Shown piece after piece: positions 1-8,653 of a stretch of DNA of 64,000 nucleotides; position 1 is the stretch's first letter, and the number at the start of each line of letters is the position of its first letter. The position numbers and the translations under genes were made by a program. The DNA comes from an uncultured archaeon. Lineage in GTDB: Archaea; Thermoplasmatota; Thermoplasmata; Thermoplasmatales; Thermoplasmataceae. The notes below the pieces were generated by a model. It was not told the origin of the DNA and did no database searches. It saw nothing but the letters and a program-made list of their open reading frames with translations. Where the stretch lies: NCBI GenBank assembly GCA_000965745.1, contig CP009479.1, positions 1,188,457 through 1,252,456 of the forward strand. The letters run 5' to 3'.

Positions 1-519
1 GGAAAGGCAGTTCTAATCGATCCGCTTGCAATGCCGGGCCTTAATCGAATGATACAGATTTTGGGTAAACCAGAGGCCGTAGTCATGACCGTATATCCAC
101 ATTTACGTGGATGCTCCTTAATTTCCAGGCAGCTAAACATCCCTCTGTTTATCCCTGATATTAAAGTGGTCGAGGAAGATGAGACAGTCACAAGAATGTT
201 CATTGATTTATATGACATGAAACACGGGCAGCAGTACAATGAATCAACAGAACTCCCGCTTGGAATACGGGCCCACAATATCGCTGGCCGTCATGAAATG
301 GCTCTGAAGTTTGATGATTACTTGATAGTTGGTGATTCCGCTTATGGAATTAATGGTCAACTCAATTTCTATCCAAGCGGAATTTGGCCAGATGATTCGA
401 GCAGCAAGGCACGTGCCACTTCAGACGCTTTGATACCGTTGATAAGAAAAACTGGAGCTAAAGGACTCCTGTCGGGGCATATGGAAGACATTCCTTCAGG
501 ACTTCAGGAAATGGTATAA
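1..519 (+). CDS. Metallo-beta-lactamase-fold-like protein, 5' end missing
   Basis: The frame is open from base 1 (reads GKAVLIDPLAM before the first Met at 31), so the gene starts left of the window and at least 172 residues are visible. The layout resembles the metallo-beta-lactamase fold: a VLIDP strand, a loop where the metal motif should be, a YLIVGDSAYG strand (GD plus small residues), and a late LLSGHMED strand with a His. The usual HxHxDH metal motif is replaced by YPHLRGCS, with one His only, so metal binding looks reduced or lost. I infer a degenerate, possibly non-catalytic member of the fold. The function is not recognised. It ends 200 bases before the next gene and no operon is evident. 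Confidence 0.55.
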   Translation, partial: GKAVLIDPLAMPGLNRMIQILGKPEAVVMTVYPHLRGCSLISRQLNIPLFIPDIKVVEEDETVTRMFIDLYDMKHGQQYNESTELPLGIRAHNIAGRHEMALKFDDYLIVGDSAYGINGQLNFYPSGIWPDDSSSKARATSDALIPLIRKTGAKGLLSGHMEDIPSGLQEMV

Positions 520-718
520 ATCCAATCCCCCATTTGCCCGTTCTGACAGAAATTTCAGCCGTGCACAGTCTGTCAAGTTCCGTCACCCCTGCAATTCGGT
601 TTACACTCCTGCACTGTATTATAAGGGCTGAAATTTGAGAATGGACGCCTGAAAAATAATTTCGTTTTATCAAGCTCATGGCGCCACAAGTTAAGTATGG
701 AATCTTTATGATACTTCA

Positions 719-1195
719 TTGATAAACGGCCCGCTCCTGAAGATGATTTTCCTGTTTCCCACGTTTTTATATGTGGTCAGCGCAGCAGTACGAATCATCA
801 TCCGGAGGGAAAGCAGATATCTTGGCCTTAAGGGGCGTGAAAGCCGTATTTACGAGAGAAATTTTATATTCACCCTTCTTGCAGATTGCCTGATTCTGAA
901 TCTGGTCAACGGCCTGATAATCATTTTTGGTGTAATTCAAATCATCTTTGGAATTGCAATAATCTTGGTTGGCACCTTGATCTCACTGTTCGGTATGTCT
1001 TCCTTGTTCACAGAAACAGAGGAAGTTAGAGAATTGTTCCTTGTTATTGCCAACATCGTGATTTTTGGCGAAATTATCGACTTTGTACTTCATTCGCCCA
1101 TTGCTTCTGGAGGCGTTATGGTTGCTCTTGTTGTACTGCTCCTCTATTACGCATTCCGTGTGTCAGGAGCATTCGAATCACCAACTGCCCAGTGA
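719..1195 (+). CDS. Hypothetical membrane protein, about four helices
   Basis: Unrecognised protein of 158 residues. Hydrophobic stretches lie near residues 8-26, 52-72, 74-94, 103-122 and 130-147, so four or five membrane segments are likely. A basic loop (RIIIRRESRYLGLKGRESR) follows the first segment and suggests that loop is cytoplasmic. The first possible start is TTG at 719; an ATG at 743 (MIFLFPTF) would remove eight residues and is an equally good choice. The gene stands alone between the truncated gene on its left and the convergent TauE/SafE gene on its right. No catalytic motif is visible. Confidence 0.5.
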   Translation: MINGPLLKMIFLFPTFLYVVSAAVRIIIRRESRYLGLKGRESRIYERNFIFTLLADCLILNLVNGLIIIFGVIQIIFGIAIILVGTLISLFGMSSLFTETEEVRELFLVIANIVIFGEIIDFVLHSPIASGGVMVALVVLLLYYAFRVSGAFESPTAQ

Positions 1196-1384
1196 GGGGA
1201 TTCAATGAAAACCGCGGGATGTATACTTCCAATCAAGTATTGAAAATATTCAAAACATCAGTTGATAAACCACCTGTCTCTTTTTGTCCCAACAGCTTGA
1301 GCCACTTCCAATCAACCGCTGATCAGGCTGGCCTGAACTCTCCACTTTCATTCCTCGCGAGACTTCTAGTGATTTTGTTCATTA

Positions 1385-2167
1385 TCAGTAAGTTGACAAC
1401 AGGTAAAGGGCTGCGGACAGCACTCCAAAAGCTATTATTATGTATCCCTGAAAGAACCTGAGACTGACCTGGGGCGCCTTTCTTATTACCCATGACCCTA
1501 TGATTCCGCCCAGAAATGCCCCGATTACCAGAGGCGGAGCATACGCAATGTTTATGAAGCCCGTGTAATAGAAATGGAGTGCCATTCCGGCAACTGTAAC
1601 AGGAAGTGTAGCAGCAATAATTGTTGCTATGGCTCTCTTCGGCTGGGACCTTTTTATCGCCGTCAGGTAGGTCCCTATTATGCCGCCTATGCCTATTCCG
1701 ATAAAACCTGATACAATTCCGGCAATGAGCGATACAATTCCTGTGTCTGGAGAATGGGCTGGCCGGGAACTGTATTCTTCAACTCCACCCCTTGTCTGCA
1801 TGCGGGATGCGTATACAGAAAACAGTCCAAGAGTGATGAGGATTGTGGAAAACACTCCCTTGAAAATCCCGGATGGTACGTAGCTGGCCAGAAAGGAACC
1901 GAATAATGCCCCGAATACGGCAACTGTTGCCATTATCAGGAAAAGCCTTATGTCCACGAGCTTCTGCCTCATGTTCTGAACGAATCCGGTCAAGGAACTG
2001 AATACAAGGGTCAGAAGGCTAAGGCCTGCTGCATCAAGAGGGTTGAAGCCAAACACGTAGATAAGGAAAAGTATGATCATGACGCCTCCACCTATTCCGG
2101 AAATATTCCCTATCAGGCCTACCAGAAAGGCGAGTGCGAAAATTACTATTAACAGCAGAAGAAGCAC
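1385..2167 (-). CDS. TauE/SafE family membrane transporter
   Basis: Predicted plasma-membrane permease of the TauE/SafE (sulfite/organosulfonate exporter) family. The 260 residues form about eight hydrophobic segments in two repeated halves. Each half has the family's glycine-rich motif: GNISGIGGGVMI near residues 21-32, and SGFIGIGIGGIIG in the second half. The substrate cannot be told from sequence; members export sulfite, sulfoacetate or related anions. The start is GTG at 2167, supported by a TATA-like CTTTAAATAC about 26 bases upstream, which suggests a leaderless transcript. A second member of the family lies at 57125-57880 on the same strand. The 3' end faces the preceding membrane protein gene. 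Confidence 0.85.
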   Translation of the reverse strand: MLLLLLIVIFALAFLVGLIGNISGIGGGVMIILFLIYVFGFNPLDAAGLSLLTLVFSSLTGFVQNMRQKLVDIRLFLIMATVAVFGALFGSFLASYVPSGIFKGVFSTILITLGLFSVYASRMQTRGGVEEYSSRPAHSPDTGIVSLIAGIVSGFIGIGIGGIIGTYLTAIKRSQPKRAIATIIAATLPVTVAGMALHFYYTGFINIAYAPPLVIGAFLGGIIGSWVIRKAPQVSLRFFQGYIIIAFGVLSAALYLLSTY

Positions 2168-2303
2168 AATACCCTGAATGTGAGCCTGTATTTAAAGAAA
2201 AACAGCAGTTTTACACTTCTTCTTAGAGTTTGTCATTTATGGGTGTTTCCTCATTTAATTCGGTGCAGGTAACGTTTATATCGAATACTATCTAAACGAC
2301 AGC

Positions 2304-3026
2304 ATGGCAACATTCGTTCTCGTCCCCGGAGCATGGCTGGGAGCATGGGTCTGGAAAAAAATCACACCTGTTCTGCGCAAAAAGGGGCACGATGTGTACA
2401 CTCTAGCTCTGACAGGGATGGGTGAAAGAGTACACCTCGCAAACAGGGACAGCGGTATTGAAGTGGCAGTCCTGGATGTAATCAACCTGATAGAATTTGA
2501 GGACCTGAGAGAGGTGGTGCTTGTAGGCCACAGCTTCGCAGGAAAGGTAGTGAGCATGGTTAAGGACAGAATTCCTGACCGGGTAAATATGGTGGTATTC
2601 CTTGACGCCGTGGTTCCTGATAAAAAAGAGGGGCCGCAGAAAGGCAGGGATGACTGGATGCCGGAACACATAAAGCTTGTGGAGGATGATGCAACTAGGA
2701 ATGGTGACGGATGGCGTTTGCCTCTCACAGACGGCCTTCTTGTTGATCTGGTCGATATAAAGGGGGCAGACTGGGAATGGTTCGGGTCCAAGCTCACTCC
2801 GTGGCCTCTGAGATTACTGTGGGACCCAATTTCTGTTGGGAAGAACTACTTTGAATCCAAGAAGGCATACATCCTCTGTACAGAAGGAGGCGACAATGTC
2901 CAGGAGATCATAGACAAAGGACTTGATGGTGAGTATCGGATCATAGATTCAGGGCACTGGCCCATGGTTTCCAAACCAAATGAACTTGCAGAAGCACTGA
3001 TGGATTTGGCCGGGGCCAGTTGGTGA
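2304..3026 (+). CDS. Alpha/beta hydrolase (esterase-like)
   Basis: Predicted cytoplasmic serine hydrolase of 240 residues in the alpha/beta fold group that includes plant methyl-ester esterases and bacterial EstC-like enzymes. Visible motifs: the N-terminal strand FVLVPGAWLGAWVW forms the oxyanion region, GHSFAG (Ser77) is the nucleophile elbow, and SGHWPM (His218) is the catalytic His. The acid residue is probably in the ILCTEGGDN strand region but is not certain. The substrate is unknown. The ATG at 2304 is preceded by GTTTATATCG about 26 bases upstream, a good TATA position for a leaderless mRNA. It is monocistronic, divergent from the TauE/SafE gene. Confidence 0.85.
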   Translation: MATFVLVPGAWLGAWVWKKITPVLRKKGHDVYTLALTGMGERVHLANRDSGIEVAVLDVINLIEFEDLREVVLVGHSFAGKVVSMVKDRIPDRVNMVVFLDAVVPDKKEGPQKGRDDWMPEHIKLVEDDATRNGDGWRLPLTDGLLVDLVDIKGADWEWFGSKLTPWPLRLLWDPISVGKNYFESKKAYILCTEGGDNVQEIIDKGLDGEYRIIDSGHWPMVSKPNELAEALMDLAGASW

Positions 3027-3161
3027 TCCCTGGCTACACACTCAAAATATGGAAAAACTTCCCATATTCGTTCGGTCAGTTGTCTAAAGTGCGGTGAATC
3101 GTCAGGGTTTTTGGTCGACAATAACAGAATAGATTTAATAAAATATAACAATGACATTACA

Positions 3162-3443
3162 ATGGCAACTCCAGGCTTTAATTTTCAGGGTGAAGGGGAA
3201 ATAGTTGAATTTCAGACCGAAGAAGAACCAAAATGGATAACTGTTCGCCTTGGCGACGGATCCGTAATACAAATCAAGATGGAAATAGTTTCAGTTATGA
3301 GGAATGGCAATGATCCAAACACCGGGATTCCAAATTACATGGTTCAGGCTACCAATATTATAAGAATGGTGAAAATACCAAAAGAACTCATAAAGAGAGG
3401 AAAGAAAGAGGACGACAACAGGGGACAGACAATGTACCGGTAG
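3162..3443 (+). CDS. Small conserved-looking protein, unknown function
   Basis: Unrecognised protein of 93 residues starting MATPGFNFQGEG. An in-frame GTG start 51 bases earlier is possible, but the ATG at 3162 has a TATA-like TTTAATAAAATAT centred about 26 bases upstream, so I choose it as a leaderless start. The middle is beta-rich (EIVEFQTEEEPKWITVRLGDGSVIQIKMEIVSV is summarised here as alternating strands) and the tail is highly charged (KRGKKEDDNRG). The pattern suggests a small beta-barrel with a flexible C-terminus. No catalytic residues stand out. It is followed by 250 bases with no gene. Confidence 0.6.
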   Translation: MATPGFNFQGEGEIVEFQTEEEPKWITVRLGDGSVIQIKMEIVSVMRNGNDPNTGIPNYMVQATNIIRMVKIPKELIKRGKKEDDNRGQTMYR

Positions 3444-3696
3444 TTTACCGACACATTTCAGATTAGGCCCCAAGCATTTTTCAGTTCACAAATAGTATCA
3501 ACGGTACATTATTCGAACCTCATTATACAAAACGGCTCTAATATATTTCCACCAATTAAATACTGACGTTCAGTTGATGGAGAAATATCAGTTTCATTCA
3601 AAATTCCTGATGTTCTGCCTTCAAAACGGTTTTTAGATTGGAATTCTGACAGAACAAATTCGGAAACTATTTTTAAGCAAATGCCATTACAATAAC

Positions 3697-4089
3697 GTGG
3701 ACGAGAGGGACAGGGCAATTCTTGCCCGACTCCGGGAAAACTCAAGGTTATCTAACTCAGAGATAGCCAGGGAGCTTAATGTATCAGAGGGAACCATACG
3801 TAAGCGGATTTCCAGGCTTGTTTCTTCCGGGGTTATAAAGCAGTTCACGGTTGTAACAAGCAGCAGCGGGATAGACGCAATTGTCCTCATCAGAATGGAC
3901 GTCAAAAGGGCCCAGGACATCATCAAACTTCTAAAATCCAGATTCAGTGAGATCTATGAATTTTCAGGAAGAGTTGATCTCGCAGTGAAACTCACTTGCG
4001 GCAGTGTTGAGGAGTTGAACAGGATTGTAGATGAAATAAGGGTAATTGACGGAGTGAAGGGAACAGATACACTGATAAGGCTGGGATAG
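3697..4089 (+). CDS. Lrp/AsnC family transcriptional regulator
   Basis: DNA-binding regulator of 130 residues. Residues 1-50 form the Lrp winged helix-turn-helix (DERDRAILARLRENSRLSNSEIARELNVSEGTIRKRI is the recognisable block, with SNSEIARELNVSEGTIRKR as the HTH). Residues 60-130 form the RAM ligand-binding domain, ending DGVKGTDTLIRLG. Family members sense amino acids and often regulate their own gene. The start is GTG at 3697 with TATTTTTAAGC about 25 bases upstream. The 250 bases before it contain a split inverted repeat GTTCTG / CAGAAC (about 3612 and 3650), a possible autoregulatory site. It lies just before alba. Confidence 0.9.
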   Translation: MDERDRAILARLRENSRLSNSEIARELNVSEGTIRKRISRLVSSGVIKQFTVVTSSSGIDAIVLIRMDVKRAQDIIKLLKSRFSEIYEFSGRVDLAVKLTCGSVEELNRIVDEIRVIDGVKGTDTLIRLG

Positions 4090-4092
4090 GCT

Positions 4093-4125
4093 GACACGTG
4101 ACACGTGACGTACGTTATTATATAT
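4093..4125 (+). promoter_or_regulatory. Probable alba promoter with tandem 7-base repeat
   Basis: Two direct copies of GACACGT (4093-4099 and 4100-4106) are followed by GACGTACGT and then a TATA element TTATTATATATT (about 4114-4125). The repeats sit where the transcription factor B recognition element or an operator would be. Transcription would start near 4145-4150, giving alba a leader of about 35 bases. Confidence 0.5.
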
Positions 4126-4183
4126 TCAACATGACGATATGATTAAATATCAAACCAGAATCAGACAAATGGAGAGGACTACA

Positions 4184-4453
4184 ATGGCTGAAGAAAACGT
4201 AATCTTTGTGGGAAAGAAACCAACAATGAACTATGTTCTCGCAGTTGTTACTCAATTCAACAACAACATAGACAAAATAGTCATAAAAGCGAGAGGCAAG
4301 ACAATCAGCAAGGCAGTGGACATTGCGGAAATTACAAAACACAAGTTCATTCCTGAAGCTAAATACGCTAACATAAACATTGAGACAGAAGTCCTCCGCG
4401 GTGAAAGGGGAGACTCCAACGTTTCATCAATAGAAATTACCTTGACAAGGTAA
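4184..4453 (+). CDS. alba: Alba chromatin protein
   Basis: Archaeal DNA/RNA-binding chromatin protein of 89 residues, the usual length of the family. The diagnostic start MAEENVIFVGKKPTMNYV contains the paired lysines of the DNA-binding surface (VGKKP). The next block, VIKARGKTISKAVDIAE, and the C-terminal IETEVLRGERGDSNVSSIEI also match Alba. A reading frame runs 45 bases further upstream, but the family start is the ATG at 4184. GGAGAGG lies 9 bases before it and can serve as a Shine-Dalgarno sequence. A T-rich tract (CTCTCTTTTTTTG) just after the stop is a likely terminator. Confidence 0.95.
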   Translation: MAEENVIFVGKKPTMNYVLAVVTQFNNNIDKIVIKARGKTISKAVDIAEITKHKFIPEAKYANINIETEVLRGERGDSNVSSIEITLTR

Positions 4454-4592
4454 GCCTCTCTTTTTTTGATGAGCAATAACAGATCCTCTATTTTCAAGGG
4501 TTTTTGTCATTTCTGATAAACACAAGTACATAATATGGACTAAAAAAGAGTTATATGACTATTCGTAATCATCAGTCTGCATCCTGATAATC

Positions 4593-5573
4593 ATGAAGAG
4601 CTTCTTTGAATGGGAGATGGGCCTCCATGGAAAGGTAGAGGAAGTTAATGAGACACTTCTAAGGAATATCTATACTGCTCAGGATGAACTGTACAGAATG
4701 TCAAAGTATGTCATTGAAGCTGGCGGAAAGAGATTCAGGCCCCTTCTTACGATTCTGGCATATGAAATAAGCACTTCTGAGCCATATTCAAATATTCTTG
4801 ACCTTGCAGCAGGTTACGAACTCATACACACCGCAAGCCTGATTCACGACGACATAATAGATAACGCTACGGTAAGGAGGGGACTTCCTACGCTCAATCA
4901 TGTGGACGGGGAATCCAACGCAATCGTTGTAGGGGACTACCTTTTTGCAAAGGCCTATGAACTTGGCTCCAGGTATGGCCCGACAGTATCTAAGATAATG
5001 GCGGACGCATCCAGCAACCTCGCCGAAGGGCAGATTCTTGAGGCAACGAATCTTGGCAACCTGGATCTCCAGGAAGACATATACCTTGAGATAATAAGCA
5101 ACAAGACCGCAAAATTCTTCGGTGCCTGCGCTGAAGGTGCGACTACTGCTGCCAAGGCACCCTATGAGGTCAGGATCAATCTGACGAACTTTGCGTACAA
5201 CCTGGGCATGGCATTCCAGGTTACTGACGATATAATGGACATTGTTGGAGACCAGGAGAAGATGGGAAAGCCTGTTCTGGCTGATATAGGGCATGAGGCA
5301 ATAACGCTCCCGGCAATTTATGCACTGAAGCATGGGAACAGGGATGCGAAGGAGACTTTGAGAGCTGCACTGACAGGGGACAATACAATCTCCGGTGATA
5401 AGATCAAGACTGTCTTTATGGAAACAGGATCCATAGATTACTCGTTCCGCAAGGCCAAATCATTCACAGAAAAGGCTCTTGAGTCGCTAGGCAAGACCAA
5501 GAAGTCCGCCGACCTCGATCTTCTGATGGAACTCGCACTCATAGTAATTGACAGGATTGAAGAATTCGGATAA
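4593..5573 (+). CDS. Geranylgeranyl-type polyprenyl diphosphate synthase
   Basis: Trans-prenyltransferase of 326 residues that condenses isopentenyl diphosphate with allylic diphosphates, supplying C20 or longer chains for archaeal ether lipids. Visible motifs: GGKRFRP (44-50) for diphosphate binding, the first aspartate-rich motif HDDIID (Asp86, Asp87, Asp90), RRG (95-97), and the second aspartate-rich motif TDDIMD (Asp212, Asp213, Asp216) followed by GD. A small residue (Ala81) at the position five before the first motif fits a C20 or longer product, but chain length cannot be fixed by eye. Its TAA is one base from the ArsA gene, so the two are co-transcribed. Confidence 0.92.
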   Translation: MKSFFEWEMGLHGKVEEVNETLLRNIYTAQDELYRMSKYVIEAGGKRFRPLLTILAYEISTSEPYSNILDLAAGYELIHTASLIHDDIIDNATVRRGLPTLNHVDGESNAIVVGDYLFAKAYELGSRYGPTVSKIMADASSNLAEGQILEATNLGNLDLQEDIYLEIISNKTAKFFGACAEGATTAAKAPYEVRINLTNFAYNLGMAFQVTDDIMDIVGDQEKMGKPVLADIGHEAITLPAIYALKHGNRDAKETLRAALTGDNTISGDKIKTVFMETGSIDYSFRKAKSFTEKALESLGKTKKSADLDLLMELALIVIDRIEEFG

Positions 5574-5574
5574 G

Positions 5575-6738
5575 ATGACAACTAGAATAATGCTTTTTAC
5601 CGGCAAAGGTGGAGTGGGCAAAACGAGTGTCGCAGCAGCAACTGCTGCCATGATGGCAAGCAGGGGCCTGAAGACCCTGATTATGTCAACGGACCCTGCC
5701 CACAGCCTAGCAGATGCTGTCGGAGCCAGAATAGGGCCTGTTACAAAGAAGATTGGCGAGAATTTCTATGCACAGGAAGTGAGCGTTCTCGAAGCCATAA
5801 GCAGCCACTGGGATGAACTCAAGGGATACCTCACTGGCCTCTTTCAATCCCAGGGACTAGACCCTGTTTCTGCCGAGGAAATAGCAACGCTTCCCGGGTT
5901 CGATGAAGCTTCTCACCTCCTCTATCTCAACGAATATGTCGAAGCAGGCGAATATGATGTTATTGTTCTTGACAGCGCCCCTACTGGCGAAGCTCTGAAG
6001 CTTCTGTCATTCCCCGAGGCGATGTCCTGGTACATGGAGAAGTTCTTCCCAATAAGCAGGAAAACTGCCAAGATAATCAGGCCAATGGCCAAGCCGTTTT
6101 TCAACCTCCCTCTTCCCGACGATTCTGTATTCAGGAGCATGGAGACCCTTTACAACAACCTGAGCAAAGTGAGGGGGCTGCTCTTGGATCCTGAAATGAC
6201 TTCAATCAGGCTCATTTGCAATCCCGACAGGATGTCTGTCAATGAAACGAAGAGGGCTTACACCTACCTCATGCTTTATGAGTATCCGGTTGACGGTGTT
6301 ATAGTAAACAAAATATACAGGGAAAATACAGGGCCGTTCTTTGAGAAATGGAGAAAGTCCCAGGATGAGATAATAAAGGAGATTGAGGACTCATTCGGCG
6401 ATGTCAAGATATTCAAGTCCTATCTTACGGAGGAGGAGCCTACAGGCCTGGAAAGGCTGATCGACTTCGGCAGGAGAATTTACGGTGACGACGATCCTTA
6501 CGACATATTCTACTCGGGAAGGCCAGTCGAGTATATCAGGGAAAACGGTGAAAGTATTGTCAAGATAAAGCTCCCATTCGCGGACAAGGAGAACCTGAAC
6601 CTCTTTAACAAAGGGGGAGAGCTTGTTATAGAAATGGACAACTGGAGAAGGGTATTTTATCTGCCACAGACTTTTTCAGATAAGAGTCCTGAGTCCGCAG
6701 AATTTATTAACCAACATTTACTCATAAAGATGTCATGA
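5575..6738 (+). CDS. ArsA-family ATPase with Hsp20-like C-terminal domain
   Basis: Deviant Walker-A ATPase of the ArsA/Get3 group, 387 residues. The start at 5575 gives MTTRIMLFTGKGGVGKTS; an in-frame start 27 bases earlier lies inside the upstream gene and is unlikely. Motifs: GKGGVGKT (10-17), STDPAHSLADA (switch I), and DSAPTGEALKLLSFP (switch II). The last 80 residues (VKIKLPFADKENLNLF to WRRVFYLPQTF) look like the small-heat-shock-type domain found at the end of some ArsA proteins. Arsenite-binding cysteines are not visible, so a role in targeting or chaperoning membrane proteins is more likely than arsenite export. It overlaps the next gene by ATGA. Confidence 0.88.
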   Translation: MTTRIMLFTGKGGVGKTSVAAATAAMMASRGLKTLIMSTDPAHSLADAVGARIGPVTKKIGENFYAQEVSVLEAISSHWDELKGYLTGLFQSQGLDPVSAEEIATLPGFDEASHLLYLNEYVEAGEYDVIVLDSAPTGEALKLLSFPEAMSWYMEKFFPISRKTAKIIRPMAKPFFNLPLPDDSVFRSMETLYNNLSKVRGLLLDPEMTSIRLICNPDRMSVNETKRAYTYLMLYEYPVDGVIVNKIYRENTGPFFEKWRKSQDEIIKEIEDSFGDVKIFKSYLTEEEPTGLERLIDFGRRIYGDDDPYDIFYSGRPVEYIRENGESIVKIKLPFADKENLNLFNKGGELVIEMDNWRRVFYLPQTFSDKSPESAEFINQHLLIKMS

Positions 6739-6959
6739 GCACGTCGGATCAGAAGCAGGGGAGCAACGAAAAACAGAATTCCCAAAACAGCACGGTCATT
6801 GAGATAAAGATTTCAATACCCCCATTTCTAGGTGGGAACGTAGGATCACTTTTCGACCATCTAGGCCAGGCAGCCAAGGAACTGGCAAAGGCAGGAAGGT
6901 CGTTCATCTCTGCAGAAAACCAGCAACCCGTGAAAATGCGCAAGATTGAAATAAAATAA
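6735..6959 (+). CDS. Small protein translationally coupled to ArsA
   Basis: Unrecognised protein of 74 residues. Its ATG overlaps the stop of the ArsA-like gene (ATGA), so the two are likely translated together. The first 20 residues are polar (STSDQKQGSNEKQNSQNS). A strand VIEIKISIPP follows, then an amphipathic helix (LFDHLGQAAKELAKAGRSFI) and a basic tail. The context suggests a partner or client of the ATPase. No TATA element is needed or seen. About 80 bases follow before the next gene. Confidence 0.6.
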   Translation: MSTSDQKQGSNEKQNSQNSTVIEIKISIPPFLGGNVGSLFDHLGQAAKELAKAGRSFISAENQQPVKMRKIEIK

Positions 6960-7040
6960 TTATCACTATACATTTAGTCGTTAATATTTTAACATTATCC
7001 CGATTACCCATGCGGTAGTTTTCATCTGAATGGTGATGTT

Positions 7041-8585
7041 ATGGATATTGACAAATTTAGGGAAGAAACATTGAAGAGACTTGGCCTGGGTGAGGTCAAC
7101 TCCGGTATTTATGATGGCAAGTGGGCTCCAGTAGAGGGAAGGGAGACTGTTACTTCATACAGCCCAATTGATGGAAAACCGATAGCAAAAGTCACCCTGG
7201 CAAGAAAGGATGACTACGATGAAACCGTCAAGAAATCCAAATCAGTTTTTGAGGAGTTCAGGCTGATTCCCGCACCAAAGCGTGGGCAGATAATAGCCGA
7301 AATAGGACGTGCCCTCAGGGAACATAAGGAAGACCTGGGAAGGATGGTGACCCTCGAGGTCGGGAAGACAAAGAGTGAAGGCGAGGGCGAAATTCAGGAG
7401 ATGATTGACATTGCCGATTTTGCAGTGGGGCTCTCAAGGCAACTTTACGGGCTGACAATTGCAAGTGAACGCCCTTACCACAGGCTGTATGAACAATGGA
7501 TTCCACTGGGGCCGGTTGCAGTCATATCCGCATTCAACTTCCCCTCTGCAGTATGGTCATGGAATGCATTCATAGCTGGAGCAGCAGGGGATACAGTTGT
7601 GTGGAAACCTTCCACTAAAGCACCACTTACAGCTGTTGCGGTAATGAAAGTCATATCCGGCGTTTTTGAGAAACACGGATTCCCGCCTGTCTACAGCCTG
7701 ATAGTCAGCAAAGGGTCCGAAGGGGGAAACTGGATCACCGATGATCCTGAACTCAGGCTTGTGTCATTTACCGGTTCAACAAGGGTTGGAAAGAGAATCT
7801 CTGAGCAAGTTTCCAGGAGGCTGGGAAGGAGTATCCTCGAGCTTGGAGGCAACAATGCAGCGATTGTCACAGCAAAGAGCGATGAAAACATAGCTCTTAA
7901 GGGAGTCGTATTCGGCGCCCTTGCAACTGCGGGGCAGAGATGTACAAGCACCAGAAGGGCAATTGTTGAATCCTCAATTTATGATAACTTCCTTGGGAAG
8001 CTGAAGAACGCGTATTCGAAGATCAAGGTTGGAAATCCCTCTGAGAAAGGGACGCTTGTTGGCCCCCTTATTGATGCCGAAGCCATAGAAGATTTCAAGA
8101 ATACGGTTGAGACAGCCAAGAGACAGGGTGGAAAAGTGATATACGGAGGAAAAGTAGTGGAGAATCCGACTGTTCCTGGCGGGTTCTACGTCGAACCAAC
8201 ACTGATAGAGGCACACAGCGGAATGGACATAGTCAAAGAAGAAACATTTGCCCCCATACTGTATGTACTTAAGTACACAGGTATCGAAGAAGCACTCAGG
8301 CTGCACAACTCAGTCCCGCAGGGTCTTTCATCAGCACTGTTCACCAATGACATGAGGGAAGAGGAAGCCTTCCTGTCGGCCTACGGATCGGACTGCGGGA
8401 TTGCAAATGTAAACACGAGCACTGCCGGTGCAGAAATCGGCGGGGCATTCGGCGGCGAGAAGGAGACCGGGGGAGGCAGAGAGAGCGGCAGTGACGCCTG
8501 GAAGGGGTATATGAGGAGGCAGACGGTCACAAAGAACTGGGGAGACGACATACCTCTGGCGCAGGACGTTGTTTTTGACTTCTAG
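7041..8585 (+). CDS. ALDH7-type aldehyde dehydrogenase (aminoadipate semialdehyde group)
   Basis: NAD(P)-dependent aldehyde dehydrogenase of 514 residues. The nucleophile is Cys301 (GQRCTSTRR), the general base Glu267 (LELGGNN), the oxyanion Asn166 (FNFPSAVW), and the cofactor loop FTGSTRVG (243-250). The segment NVNTSTAGAEIGGAFGGEKE and then GGGRESGSDAWKGYMRRQT is diagnostic of the ALDH7/AmaB branch (antiquitin, piperideine-6-carboxylate or 2-aminoadipate semialdehyde dehydrogenase). A role in lysine degradation is therefore likely, though no other lysine gene is adjacent. It is a single-gene unit, and an inverted repeat with a T-run follows its stop codon. Confidence 0.9.
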   Translation: MDIDKFREETLKRLGLGEVNSGIYDGKWAPVEGRETVTSYSPIDGKPIAKVTLARKDDYDETVKKSKSVFEEFRLIPAPKRGQIIAEIGRALREHKEDLGRMVTLEVGKTKSEGEGEIQEMIDIADFAVGLSRQLYGLTIASERPYHRLYEQWIPLGPVAVISAFNFPSAVWSWNAFIAGAAGDTVVWKPSTKAPLTAVAVMKVISGVFEKHGFPPVYSLIVSKGSEGGNWITDDPELRLVSFTGSTRVGKRISEQVSRRLGRSILELGGNNAAIVTAKSDENIALKGVVFGALATAGQRCTSTRRAIVESSIYDNFLGKLKNAYSKIKVGNPSEKGTLVGPLIDAEAIEDFKNTVETAKRQGGKVIYGGKVVENPTVPGGFYVEPTLIEAHSGMDIVKEETFAPILYVLKYTGIEEALRLHNSVPQGLSSALFTNDMREEEAFLSAYGSDCGIANVNTSTAGAEIGGAFGGEKETGGGRESGSDAWKGYMRRQTVTKNWGDDIPLAQDVVFDF

Positions 8586-8590
8586 GCTTC

Positions 8591-8614
8591 ATATTACCAA
8601 GAGTAATATTTTTA
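8591..8614 (+). terminator. Inverted repeat with T-run after the ALDH gene
   Basis: ATATTAC (8591-8597) and GTAATAT (8603-8609) can pair around a 5-base loop and are followed by a T-run. Only six bases separate the repeat from the ALDH stop codon. It may stop transcription ahead of the next promoter, whose TATA-like T-rich element lies near 8623-8632. Confidence 0.5.
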
Positions 8615-8653
8615 TCACTAAATTTTTTTAATCTGTTCCCATACAAAATCCCA

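Noticed and set aside
1192-1461. Plus-strand open frame of 89 codons
   Set aside because: Overlaps the 3' end of the TauE/SafE gene and has no protein-like features or promoter.
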